A stretch of DNA of 64,000 nt, taken from CBDBON01 sp965208395 (GTDB taxonomy: Bacteria; Chloroflexota; Dehalococcoidia; Lucifugimonadales; CBDBON01). Position 1 is the stretch's first letter, and each line of letters opens with the position of its first letter. The stretch lies in the NCBI GenBank assembly GCA_965208395.1, contig CBDBON010000003.1, positions 868,001 through 932,000 on the forward strand, read 5' to 3'. Of this stretch, positions 44,877 to 53,034 are shown one piece after another. Made by a program: the position numbers and the translations under genes. A model generated the notes under the pieces. The model saw only the letters and a list, made by a program, of their open reading frames with translations. It was not told where the DNA came from and searched no databases.

Positions 44877-45352
44877 TCAGCACCCTCCCCCATCCACCGA
44901 GAAGCCTGAGAAACCCACCCGATCCCCCGGCCTGATGCCCGCGCTCCCAGCCTCTCCGGCGTTGATCTCCAGATTGTAGGCGGCGGACGCGGGCGCCGAG
45001 TATACCGGCAGGCTCGTATCGGGCGTTCCAGGAGCAGGACGGGGGACGCGCTCGGTCACGTCCAACACCGTGCAGTCGCCTCCGATCCAGACGAAGTCTA
45101 GATCGAACAGCATCCCCTTCATCCAGAACGCGGGGGCCTGTTCCGGCGCGTACACGAACAGCGCGCCCGTGCCCGGCTCCAGCGACGGGCTCCCGGATAG
45201 CCCCCTGCCCTTGTCCTGCGGGGATCGGAGCACCTCCACCACGACTCCGCGTCTCCGACGGTGACCATCGGAGTATTCGGCGCGTGGGCGCAGGCGGCCA
45301 ACATCGTGACGGCAGCCGAAACCGCGACAGCGGCCAGCAGGCTCCCGATCAC
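44877..45352 (-). pseudogene. DUF192 lipoprotein gene interrupted by a frameshift
   Basis: From the GTG at 45352 (overlapping the mutS2 stop as GTGA) one frame gives a lipoprotein leader, MIGSLLAAVAVSAAVTMLAA then C, and PNTPMVTVGDAES. It then loses all similarity. The frame shifted by one base, from 45243 on, gives VVVEVLRSPQDKGRGLSGSP and the whole DUF192 domain with PAFWMKGMLFDLDFVWIG, ending at 44877. The two halves join perfectly as one DUF192 protein if one base is missing near 45240-45244. Either the gene is broken or the assembly has an indel. DUF192 is a small beta-rich domain of unknown role. Confidence 0.8.
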
Positions 45353-47754
45353 GCCAGGTCGACCGCAGTGGCGCCGTTGCCCCCGCGCTCCGGCGGCTCG
45401 GGAGCGTATCCCCTGGCCAGAGGATGCCGGTCGAGATGGTCCCTCACGGCCTCCCGGAGCGCTCCGGTCCCGCGGCCGTGAACGATGCGCACAGTGCTCA
45501 GTCCGTCGAGCAGCGCCCTGTCTATGAACTCCTCCAGGCGGACCAGCGCCTCCTCCACGCGCAGCCCCCGGAGATCGAGCTCGATGGAGTCGAGCGCTGG
45601 ACGCAGGCCCACCGAGACCCGCCTGTCCGTTTCCATCTCCTCCGCCTCCTCCACGGGCACGTCGATGCGGGAGAGCCTCGTCCGCTCCACCCTCAGCCTC
45701 ACGTTGCCGACCAAAACCTCCGCCTCAGCCTCTCCCTCCTGAAGAGACGCTATCGTGCCGTCGAGATTCAGCCCCCTGACGTGGACGGCGTCTCCCTGCG
45801 CGAGACGCCTCGCCTCCCTCACCCTGGGAGCCTGCGGCTCGGGCGGACCCTGCGCCTCGATCTCCCGGCGCGCCCAGGCGGTTCGCTCTCTGACTGCGGC
45901 GAGGTCGGCGTCCGATGTTCTCCATGTGAGCGCCGCCTCTGCGCGGCGCAGCTTACGGCGCGCCTCCTCCCCTCGCGCCACCGCCTCCCGACGCACGGCG
46001 TCCAGGATATCGTCGCGGCGCTCCACCAGGTAGTCGAGCTTCGCCTCGATCTCCTCCCTGGCAGCCGCCGTCCGCCCCCGCGCCTCCTCCACCTCTTCGA
46101 GACGCCGCTGCAGTCCGTCACGCTGGTCCTGCAGCTCGTTAAGCCAGTCTTCGAAACGCAGATGCTGGGGCTCCATCAGCGACTCGGCTCTCTCCATGAT
46201 CTCCGCCGGCAGTCCCAGGCGAGAGGCCACAGACATCGCATAGCTCCTGCCGGGAGTGCCGATGGTGAGATGGTAGGTCGGATCGAGCGTCTGTGCGTCC
46301 AGCCGGACACTCGAGTTCATCATTCCCGGCGTCGCCTCGGCGTACGCCGCGACCGTCCGGTGGTGAGTCGTCGCGACGGTGCAGACCCCAGTCGAAGTCA
46401 GGTGCGACAGTATCGCCTTGGCGAGAGCCGATCCCTCCTCCGGGTCGGTGCTGGAGCCGAGCTCGTCCAGCAGCACCAGCGATGAGGACGTGGCCGCGCC
46501 CAGAATGTCTATGACCCTGCGCATGTGGGAGCTGAAGGTGGAGACCGACCGCTCGATGCTCTGCTGGTCGCCCACGTCCGCGTACACGCCGTCGAACACG
46601 GGGAGAGAGCTGCCCTCGTCGGCCGGGAGATGCAGCCCGGACTGGTGCATCAGCGCCAGCAGCCCCAGGGTCTTCATCGCCACCGTCTTGCCGCCCGTGT
46701 TGGGGCCGGTGATGAGCAGCGTCGTCCATCCGGGACCTATGCCGAGAGCCACCGGTACGGCGTCGGGGCCGAGCAGCGGGTGCCTGGCGTTCAGCAGCCG
46801 CACATCGTTGGGCGCCCCAGTACGGTGTCCGGCGACGGGGCGAACTCCCCCCATCTGCGCGCTGAGCCGCCCTCTCGCCAGGACCAGGTCGAGCCGAGCC
46901 GAGATCTCCGAGCCGAGCCGCACCTCCTCCGCAACCGCGCCCACCGATGCCGACAGCTCTCTCAGTATCCGGGCGATCTCTCGCTCCTCCTCCAGGGCCA
47001 GCTCGCGCCACGCGTTGCACAGCTCCACGGTGGCGAAAGGCTCGACGAACAGCGTCGCACCCGTGTTCGAGGCGTCGTGGACGATGCCCTGCACCCGGTG
47101 GCGCATCTCCGACCTTACCTGCACCACCAGCCTCTCCCCACGAATCGAGATCACCTGGTCCTGGAGCGCCTCCCGCATGCCCGACGCCTGCATCAAGCTG
47201 GTGAGCGCCTCCGTCACCCTCTCGTAGGCCCGGCCGACGAGCCTGCGCACGGCGCGGAGGGCCGGCGTGGCGCCGTCTGCCACCTGCCCGTCCGGGTCGA
47301 TGCGGCTGACGATACGCCTCCGCACCTCCTCGAGGTCCGGGATCCCGGATACCATCTCGGCAAGAATCGGAGTCCGCCCTCCCGCCTTCCGGACCGCCGC
47401 CCGCGCCTCCGCGTGCACCGCGAGAGTCGCGGCGACGGCCGCCAGCTCCGTTCCGGTTAGCACGCCCTCCAGCTCGGCGCGCGCAAGCGCGTCCGAGATG
47501 TCCGAATCGGTGTGCAACGCGGCATCGCCAATCTCGTCGAGCAGCGTCCGAGCCTCGGACGTCTCGGCCTGGCGCCGCTCCACCTCGTCCGGCTCGCACG
47601 AAGGCACCAACTCCAGCGCGAGCCGGCGCGCGTCGAAGAAGTTGGTCAGACGCGCCAGCCGCTGCCGGACGGCGGGATAGTCAAGAAGCTCCAGCGAATC
47701 GGCGCGAAGGAAGGCCGCGTCCGACTCACCCGATGGCCTGCCGGTTGCGTTCAT
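45349..47754 (-). CDS. mutS2: Endonuclease MutS2
   Basis: 801 aa. MutS-type ATPase that acts on branched DNA and stalled ribosomes, not the classical mismatch repair MutS. The N-terminal clamp/core segments include LELLDYPAVRQRLARLTNFF. The ATPase domain has LITGPNTGGKTVAMKTLGLL (Walker A, about 341-349) and VLLDELGSSTDPEEGSALA (Walker B). A long coiled coil (about 530-610) follows. The C-terminal Smr nuclease domain is LDLRGLRVEEALVRLEEFID, then VRIVHGRGTGALREAV. It lies upstream of the DUF192 and fmt genes and divergent from thrB. Confidence 0.96.
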   Translation of the reverse strand: MNATGRPSGESDAAFLRADSLELLDYPAVRQRLARLTNFFDARRLALELVPSCEPDEVERRQAETSEARTLLDEIGDAALHTDSDISDALARAELEGVLTGTELAAVAATLAVHAEARAAVRKAGGRTPILAEMVSGIPDLEEVRRRIVSRIDPDGQVADGATPALRAVRRLVGRAYERVTEALTSLMQASGMREALQDQVISIRGERLVVQVRSEMRHRVQGIVHDASNTGATLFVEPFATVELCNAWRELALEEEREIARILRELSASVGAVAEEVRLGSEISARLDLVLARGRLSAQMGGVRPVAGHRTGAPNDVRLLNARHPLLGPDAVPVALGIGPGWTTLLITGPNTGGKTVAMKTLGLLALMHQSGLHLPADEGSSLPVFDGVYADVGDQQSIERSVSTFSSHMRRVIDILGAATSSSLVLLDELGSSTDPEEGSALAKAILSHLTSTGVCTVATTHHRTVAAYAEATPGMMNSSVRLDAQTLDPTYHLTIGTPGRSYAMSVASRLGLPAEIMERAESLMEPQHLRFEDWLNELQDQRDGLQRRLEEVEEARGRTAAAREEIEAKLDYLVERRDDILDAVRREAVARGEEARRKLRRAEAALTWRTSDADLAAVRERTAWARREIEAQGPPEPQAPRVREARRLAQGDAVHVRGLNLDGTIASLQEGEAEAEVLVGNVRLRVERTRLSRIDVPVEEAEEMETDRRVSVGLRPALDSIELDLRGLRVEEALVRLEEFIDRALLDGLSTVRIVHGRGTGALREAVRDHLDRHPLARGYAPEPPERGGNGATAVDLA

Positions 47755-47776
47755 GGCCGGTGGATTCTCGTCATCT

Positions 47777-47834
47777 CCTCGCGCGCGTGCGCGCGAGGTA
47801 TTTGTGGGTCATTTTGGGACAAAGTGGGACATTT
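47777..47834. promoter_or_regulatory. Inverted repeat and three 10-bp direct repeats in the mutS2-thrB divergent spacer
   Basis: 47777-47798 is an inverted repeat, CCTCGCGCGC..GCGCGCGAGG, with a GT centre. Next to it TGGGTCATTT, TGGGACAAAG and TGGGACATTT (47805-47834) repeat TGGGnCA at exact 10-bp, helical-turn spacing. This is the arrangement of a multi-site operator. The rest of the 217-nt spacer holds only a TATACT box (47950-47955) close to the thrB start. Confidence 0.5.
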
Positions 47835-47971
47835 CGTATCTGACGGCGACACTATTAGCGCCAGCGTCATGAGCATGATAGCACGAATGTTCGCGCTGTC
47901 AAGCTCCCCTGGCACCGGGAAGCGGCGGGGAGAGTGGAGCGGGCGGTGCTATACTTTCCGGTGGTGTTCGG

Positions 47972-48874
47972 ATGAGTGAGCGCGTGACAGTCAAGGTGCC
48001 GGCGACGACGGCCAATCTGGGTCCCGGATTCGACTGCCTGGGAATGGCGCTCGATATCTGGAACTCGATCGATGTCCGGGTCGGACCGCCGGGGTTCGAG
48101 ATCGCCGGCGAGGGAGAGAAGACGCTGCCACGGGGCCCCGACAACCTCGTGGCGCGCAGCCTTCGCGCCTCCTTCGAGGAGGCGGGACTGAGGGCTCCCA
48201 ATGTGCGGATTTCATGCCGCAACGAGATCCCTCTGGACAGGGGCATCGGCAGCAGCTCCGCAGCCGTAGTGGGCGGGCTGGTCGCCGGCAACGAGCTGGC
48301 CGGCAGGCCGCTCGACTCCCGCCGCCTGCTCGAGCTCGCCGAGTCGTTCGAAGGGCACCCAGACAACGTAGCCCCGGCCCTCCTCGGCGGATGCAGGATC
48401 GTCGTGAGGGACGATGAGAGCCTCATAACCGCGCTCGTGCCCGTGCCGGAGACGATCCGGACCGTCCTCTTCATCCCCGAAGTCCCGATGCCCACCGACA
48501 GTGCGCGCAAGCTGCTGTCCGGCACAGTCAGCCGACAGGACGCCGTGTACAATATCGGGAGGGCCGCGCTGCTCGTGCGGGCGTTCGCCACCGGCGACAA
48601 GGCTCACCTGGCAGAGGCCACGCAGGACAGGCTCCACCAGCCGGAGCGCCGGGCCATCTTCCCCGCGATGGGCAACATCATCCGCGCCGCCGTCGGCGCG
48701 GGCGCGTTGGGCGCTTTTCTCTCCGGCGCGGGATCTACCGTCATCGCGCTGGCAGAAGAAAGGGAGTTCACTATCGGATACGAGATGGCAGACGCCGCGG
48801 CCAAGTCCGGGGTCGGCGGGTCGATAAGGGTCACCGGCCCGACCGCGCGCGGCGCCCACACAGTAGAAGGCTGA
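47972..48874 (+). CDS. thrB: Homoserine kinase
   Basis: 300 aa. It phosphorylates homoserine on the way to threonine. GHMP-kinase motifs are visible: VKVPATTANLGPGFDCLGMA at the N-terminus, the ATP loop IPLDRGIGSSSAAVVGGLVA, and a C-terminal GAFLSGAGSTVIAL. The ATG at 47972 lies only about 10 nt after the predicted transcription start of a TATACT box, so the message may be almost leaderless. It is followed 2 nt later by lysC, linking the two aspartate-family steps in an operon. No thrC or hom is in the window. Confidence 0.95.
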   Translation: MSERVTVKVPATTANLGPGFDCLGMALDIWNSIDVRVGPPGFEIAGEGEKTLPRGPDNLVARSLRASFEEAGLRAPNVRISCRNEIPLDRGIGSSSAAVVGGLVAGNELAGRPLDSRRLLELAESFEGHPDNVAPALLGGCRIVVRDDESLITALVPVPETIRTVLFIPEVPMPTDSARKLLSGTVSRQDAVYNIGRAALLVRAFATGDKAHLAEATQDRLHQPERRAIFPAMGNIIRAAVGAGALGAFLSGAGSTVIALAEEREFTIGYEMADAAAKSGVGGSIRVTGPTARGAHTVEG

Positions 48875-48876
48875 AA

Positions 48877-50130
48877 TTGACTCTCATAGTCCAGAAGTAC
48901 GGCGGCAGCTCGCTGGCGGATGCGGGCAGGATACGCAACGTAGCAGAGCGCATCGGGAGTGCCTGCGATCGGGGCAACCAGGTCGTCGCCGTCGTCTCCG
49001 CGATGGGGGACACCACCGACGAGCTGTTGGCCCTCGCCCGCGAGGTATCGGACAGGCCGGACGCACGGGAGATGGACGTGCTCCTGTCGACGGGCGAGCT
49101 GAGGTCGTGCGCGCTCGTCGCCATGGCCCTCCGGGCCGCAGGGCGCGACGCGATCAGCCTCAGCGGCGCGCAGGCGGGTATCCGCACCGATACGAGCTTT
49201 GGGAGGGCCAAGATCGCAGGAGTGGAGCCGAGGCGGATTCTGGACGAGCTGGCCGAGGACCGCATCGTCGTGGTCGCCGGCTTCCAGGGCATCACGGAGG
49301 GCATGGACACGACGACGCTGGGCCGAGGCGCGTCCGACCTGACCGCCGTGGCCGTCGCGGCAGGACTCGGCGCGGCGCGCTGCGAGGTCTACACCGACGT
49401 CGAGGGCATCTACACCGCCGATCCGAGGATCGTGCCGGACGCGCGACGCCTGGACGAGGTGGGGTTCGAGGAGATGCTGGAGATGGCCAGCTACGGGGCG
49501 AAGATGAACCCTCGCGCCATCGAGCTCGCCATGGTATACGACGTGCCCATCCTCGTGGCGTCGAGCTTCGGCGACGCGCCCGGCACGCTGATTCACAAGG
49601 GGGCCGACATGAACCCACCGATTGGCGAGATCAGAGACCGCGTCCGCGCCGTCGCCACAGACTCCGACGTGGCGAAGGTGACGCTCTTTGGGCTCAGGGA
49701 CAGGCCGGGGATAGCGTCGAGCCTCTTCGAGCCGCTGGCGGAAGCCGACATCAGCGTCGACGTGATCGTGCAGAACGCGAGCTTCGACGGCGCCACCGAC
49801 CTCACATTCACGGTCAAGCGGGTCGATCTGGCCGCCGCTCTCGACGTGATCGAGCCGGTGGCCGCGGACCTGGGCGCCCGGCAGGTCGCATCCTCCGACC
49901 GCTTCGCCAAGGTGAGCATCGTCGGCACCGGCATGCAGGATGCCCCCGGCTACGCCTCCAAGATGTTCCGCGTCCTCGCCGAAAACGACATCAACATAGA
50001 GACGATCACCACGTCAGAGATTCGGATAACCTGCATAGTGGCGGACACCGACATGGCGAACGCCGCGCGCGTGCTGCACAAGGCGTTTCGTCTCGAAGGC
50101 TCTACGCCGCCATCATCACATCCTCAGTGA
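48877..50130 (+). CDS. lysC: Aspartate kinase
   Basis: 417 aa. The first step of lysine, threonine and methionine synthesis. It starts with TTG at 48877. The N-terminus IVQKYGGSSLADAGRIRNVA is the aspartokinase signature. The catalytic region has AGFQGITEGMDTTTLGRGAS and DLTAVAVAAGLGA. Two C-terminal ACT domains (KVTLFGLRDRPGIASSLFEP; KVSIVGTGMQDAPGYASKMF) give allosteric control by lysine and/or threonine. Normal length for a monofunctional enzyme. Co-transcribed with thrB. Confidence 0.96.
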   Translation: MTLIVQKYGGSSLADAGRIRNVAERIGSACDRGNQVVAVVSAMGDTTDELLALAREVSDRPDAREMDVLLSTGELRSCALVAMALRAAGRDAISLSGAQAGIRTDTSFGRAKIAGVEPRRILDELAEDRIVVVAGFQGITEGMDTTTLGRGASDLTAVAVAAGLGAARCEVYTDVEGIYTADPRIVPDARRLDEVGFEEMLEMASYGAKMNPRAIELAMVYDVPILVASSFGDAPGTLIHKGADMNPPIGEIRDRVRAVATDSDVAKVTLFGLRDRPGIASSLFEPLAEADISVDVIVQNASFDGATDLTFTVKRVDLAAALDVIEPVAADLGARQVASSDRFAKVSIVGTGMQDAPGYASKMFRVLAENDINIETITTSEIRITCIVADTDMANAARVLHKAFRLEGSTPPSSHPQ

Positions 50131-50155
50131 ATCCCGCTAGCGCAGACTGACGGTC

Positions 50156-51673
50156 TTGGCGCAGCCAACGAGTAACAGCGTGTCTACTCCCGATCTTTCC
50201 ATCGTGATTCCGGCCTTCAACGAGGCGCGGCGCATCGCGGGCACATTGAACGAGCTGGTCGAATACCTCGACCGCTCTCAGCCGCGATGGGAGATAGTCG
50301 TGGTGGACGACGGCAGCTCCGACCGGACCGCCTCCATCGTCTCCGAGTGGACCGAAGCGCATCCCAACGTCCGGTTGGAGTCGATCCCCCACCGGGGGAA
50401 GGGGGCGGCCGTCCGTCACGGCATGCTCGCGGCCCGGGGACGGTACCGCCTCCTCTGCGACGCCGATCTCGCCATGCCGGTGCAGTGGATCGGCGCCTTC
50501 CTCCAACGGATGGAGGAGGGCTACGACATCGTCATCGGCTCCCGCCAGATTGCCGGCGCGCGCCGGTTCAACGAGCCCGCCGTGAGGCATATCCAGGGGC
50601 GACTGTTCAACCGGGTGGTGCGTCTGGTCGCCGTCCGTGGCTTCGACGACACTCAGTGCGGCTTCAAGTGCTTCAGCGGGGAGGTCGCGGAGCGGCTGTT
50701 CGCGGCCCAGCGCACCGACGGCCTGGGCTTCGACGTCGAGATCCTGTATCTCGCGCGGCGGCACCGCATGCGCGTGTTGGAGATGGCCATCGACTGGCAT
50801 CACCAGAGAGACAGCAAGCTCAGGCCGGGGAGGGACGCCTTCCTCATGTTCCGGGACGTGCTGGCCGTCAGGTGGAACGCTCTCCGCGGCAGGTACCCCC
50901 CCACGAGGCGATCCGTCCGCTGGGAGACGCCGAACCGACCGCGCCGCGATGGCGCGGTCGACATAGTCGTTCCCACCTTCAACGAGGCCGGAAACCTTCC
51001 GGAGCTGGCGGAGCGCATCTTCTCGCATCGCATTCCTGACTGCAGGCTCATCGTGGTCGACGACGGCTCCCCCGACGGCACCGCGCAGGTCGCGAAGGAG
51101 CTGTCGGCGAGGTTCGACGGGAGAATCGAGCTGATCGAGCGGCAGGGCAAGCAGGGCCTTGGCACCGCCTACCTCGACGGCTTTTCCAGGGCTCTCGAGC
51201 AGGGCGCGGAGTACGTGGTTCAGATGGACGCCGACCTGTCCCACTCGCCCGATGAGCTTCCGGCCATGCTGGACGCGCTGCGGCGCACCGACGTCGTCGT
51301 CGGATCCCGCTACATACCGGGCGGGGGCGTGGACAGCGGCTGGAGCCTGGGACGGCGTATGCTGAGCTACCTGGCCAACGTCGGAATCCGCACCGTCGCC
51401 GGGCTGAGGGTCAGGGACGCGACATCCGGGTTCAAGGCGTTCCGGGCCGAAGCTCTTCTCCAGCTCCGCCCGTCCGAGCTCCGTTGCCAGGGCTTTGGCT
51501 TTCAGGCGGAGGTGGCGCACGCCTGCCAGCGCCTCGGGCTGAGAGTGGCCGAGCACCCTATCCTCTTCCTGGACCGCACGGAGGGCCGTTCGAAGATGTC
51601 GCTGTGGATCGCCGTGGAGGCTTTCTGGCGGCTGCTGCCGCTCAGACTGAAACGCCGCAGCAGCTATCGGTGA
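50156..51673 (+). CDS. Tandem GT2 glycosyltransferase (ALG5-like + DPM1-like fusion)
   Basis: 505 aa with two complete GT2 domains. Domain 1 (about 13-250) has LSIVIPAFNEARRIAGTLNE, EIVVVDDGSSDRT and CDADLAMPVQWIG, and follows dolichyl-phosphate beta-glucosyltransferase (ALG5). Domain 2 (about 262-500) has VDIVVPTFNEAGNLPELAER, LIVVDDGSPDGTA, QMDADLSHSPDELPAML and VGSRYIPGGG, and follows dolichol-phosphate mannosyltransferase (DPM1). Both DxD-type sites are intact. No C-terminal membrane domain is seen. It should transfer sugars from nucleotide donors to polyprenyl phosphate. The start is TTG at 50156; a GTG at 50180 is possible. It follows lysC by 25 nt. Confidence 0.85.
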   Translation: MAQPTSNSVSTPDLSIVIPAFNEARRIAGTLNELVEYLDRSQPRWEIVVVDDGSSDRTASIVSEWTEAHPNVRLESIPHRGKGAAVRHGMLAARGRYRLLCDADLAMPVQWIGAFLQRMEEGYDIVIGSRQIAGARRFNEPAVRHIQGRLFNRVVRLVAVRGFDDTQCGFKCFSGEVAERLFAAQRTDGLGFDVEILYLARRHRMRVLEMAIDWHHQRDSKLRPGRDAFLMFRDVLAVRWNALRGRYPPTRRSVRWETPNRPRRDGAVDIVVPTFNEAGNLPELAERIFSHRIPDCRLIVVDDGSPDGTAQVAKELSARFDGRIELIERQGKQGLGTAYLDGFSRALEQGAEYVVQMDADLSHSPDELPAMLDALRRTDVVVGSRYIPGGGVDSGWSLGRRMLSYLANVGIRTVAGLRVRDATSGFKAFRAEALLQLRPSELRCQGFGFQAEVAHACQRLGLRVAEHPILFLDRTEGRSKMSLWIAVEAFWRLLPLRLKRRSSYR

Positions 51674-51679
51674 CAAAAG

Positions 51680-51723
51680 GTGGCGCAAAACCTCTTGCGC
51701 CACTCAATATCATAGGCTAAAAT
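51680..51723 (+). promoter_or_regulatory. Promoter with overlapping inverted repeat for the TPR gene
   Basis: TTGCGC (51695-51700), 17 bp, TAAAAT (51718-51723). The perfect 9-bp inverted repeat GTGGCGCAA/TTGCGCCAC (51680-51703) overlaps the -35 box, so it could be an operator. It could also be a hairpin ending the glycosyltransferase transcript, but no T-run follows. Confidence 0.55.
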
Positions 51724-51750
51724 TCGCCGACTCAAATAGCGGCAGCTACG

Positions 51751-52605
51751 ATGTTTACACCCAAGCTCGCAGACAGAAGCAGGACGCGCAAGGACCTCGC
51801 CAAGAGAGCCATCGGCCTGGCGATGAAGGCCCGTTGGGACGAGGCCGTCGAGCTCAACCAGGAGATTCTCAGAGAGTTCGAGGACGACCTGGAGGCGCAC
51901 AACCGGCTCGGCAAGGCGCTCAGCGAGCTGGGGCGCAACCGCGAGGCGATGAGGGCGTTCGAGCAGGCGCTCCGTATATCACCCTACAACAGCATCGCCA
52001 AGAAGAACATCGACCGCCTCTCCAGGCTCGGGGACGAGTCTTCCGGCGCGCCTGAGCCCAGCCTGACGAGCCGCCCCGTATTCATCGAGGAGAGCGGCAA
52101 GTCGGGTGGGACATCGCTCGTCAACCTCGCCCCCCCGGACGTCCTCGTCAGACTCGCGCCCGGGCACCCGGTGGACCTGGCGCCCGAAGAGGGCAGGCTG
52201 AAGGTCGCCAAACCGTCCGGGGAGTACGTCGGGCAGGTGGAGCCGAAGCTGGCCTCCAGGCTGACCCGGCTGATGAAGGGCGGGAACCGCTACGAGGGCG
52301 CGGTGGCCAGCGTCGGAGAGCGCGAGATCACTATCATGATCTCCGAGACGTACAAGCACCAGTCCCAGGCTGGAATCGTCTCATTCCCGTCGAAGGACAC
52401 CGGAAACAACCGCGTATACCTGTCCAACGCGATCCTCACTGAGCTGGCCGACGATGAGCCGCCGGAGACGCAGCAGATGGTCATCAAGGACTGGTCCGAC
52501 GATGACACGGAGCCTGGAGACGACGACGCCTTCACCCCGGTATTCCACCGGATCATAAAGGCGGGCGAAGAGAGCATGGCCGACGATGAGGATGAGGACC
52601 TCTAG
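51751..52605 (+). CDS. TPR-containing protein with C-terminal beta domain
   Basis: 284 aa. The N-terminal 90 residues hold two tetratricopeptide repeats (AIGLAMKARWDEAVELNQEI; AHNRLGKALSELGRNREAMR). The middle, KPSGEYVGQVEPKLASRLTR with MKGGNRYEGAVASV, resembles HIRAN-like strands but I would not assign it. The C-terminus is strongly acidic (DWSDDDTEPGDDDA.., then DDEDEDL). No membrane segment. It is probably an adaptor. Its own promoter precedes it, and it stands alone before a convergent small gene. Confidence 0.75.
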   Translation: MFTPKLADRSRTRKDLAKRAIGLAMKARWDEAVELNQEILREFEDDLEAHNRLGKALSELGRNREAMRAFEQALRISPYNSIAKKNIDRLSRLGDESSGAPEPSLTSRPVFIEESGKSGGTSLVNLAPPDVLVRLAPGHPVDLAPEEGRLKVAKPSGEYVGQVEPKLASRLTRLMKGGNRYEGAVASVGEREITIMISETYKHQSQAGIVSFPSKDTGNNRVYLSNAILTELADDEPPETQQMVIKDWSDDDTEPGDDDAFTPVFHRIIKAGEESMADDEDEDL

Positions 52606-52635
52606 CGGTCCATCTTCATCCCGCCCGGGGCGGAC

Positions 52636-52911
52636 CTAGCCCGGAGCGGAACCGTCCTCCTCCTCGGTCTGCAGCGGCCGGGGCCGGAAGTAAAGTCCCC
52701 ACTTCTGCATCAGGTCGTGCACCCGCTGGTCCTCCAGCTCAGTCAGCTGCCTGAAGAAACCCGCCATCGCGTGGACATGTAGAAGCTCCTCCGAGCAGAC
52801 CCAGCTCGCCTCGCTCGGGACCACGTACAGAAGCCCGTTCTGGTGGGAGCACTCGATCTCCAGCCTCTTGCCGCCCGTGTCCTGCTTGATCTTCAGTCCG
52901 TAGTCGGGCAT
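52636..52911 (-). CDS. Small protein of unknown function
   Basis: 91 aa from the ATG at 52911, preceded by a strong AGGAGGTCCCG. Reading further upstream in frame crosses a promoter region and the next gene, so is rejected. Sequence: MPDYGLKIKQDTGGKRLEIE, then CSHQNGLLYVVPSEASWVCS, a helical part with EELLHVHAMAGFFRQLTELE and an acidic end. Two Cys and several His could bind metal, but no pattern is convincing. It has its own TATAAT box (52956-52951) in a divergent promoter region. Confidence 0.7.
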   Translation of the reverse strand: MPDYGLKIKQDTGGKRLEIECSHQNGLLYVVPSEASWVCSEELLHVHAMAGFFRQLTELEDQRVHDLMQKWGLYFRPRPLQTEEEDGSAPG

Positions 52912-52950
52912 CGGGACCTCCTGGTGCGAGCTCTTGTCGTCAACGGGCGA

Positions 52951-53003
52951 ATTATAGCAGTCGTGGGCCTCCGATTGGACGAGGCCCGCACTACTGGTAT
53001 AAT
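52951..53003. promoter_or_regulatory. Overlapping divergent promoters
   Basis: Plus strand: TTGGAC (52975-52980), 17 bp, TATAAT (52998-53003), serving the MBL-trpA-aroH-MFS set. Minus strand: a perfect TATAAT at 52956-52951 without a clear -35, serving the small gene at 52636-52911. Confidence 0.7.
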
Positions 53004-53034
53004 CACCGCCACCCATGATCCTGCGAGGAGGATG

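Noticed and set aside
46139..47599. 486-codon open frame in another minus-strand frame inside mutS2
   Set aside because: Composition is dominated by Gly/Arg/Ala from frame-shifted GC-rich codons; mutS2 motifs are all in the other frame.
50102..51703. Long antisense open frame of 533 codons opposite the glycosyltransferase fusion
   Set aside because: High-GC antisense shadow; the plus strand encodes two clear GT2 domains, and the antisense translation has no recognisable domain.
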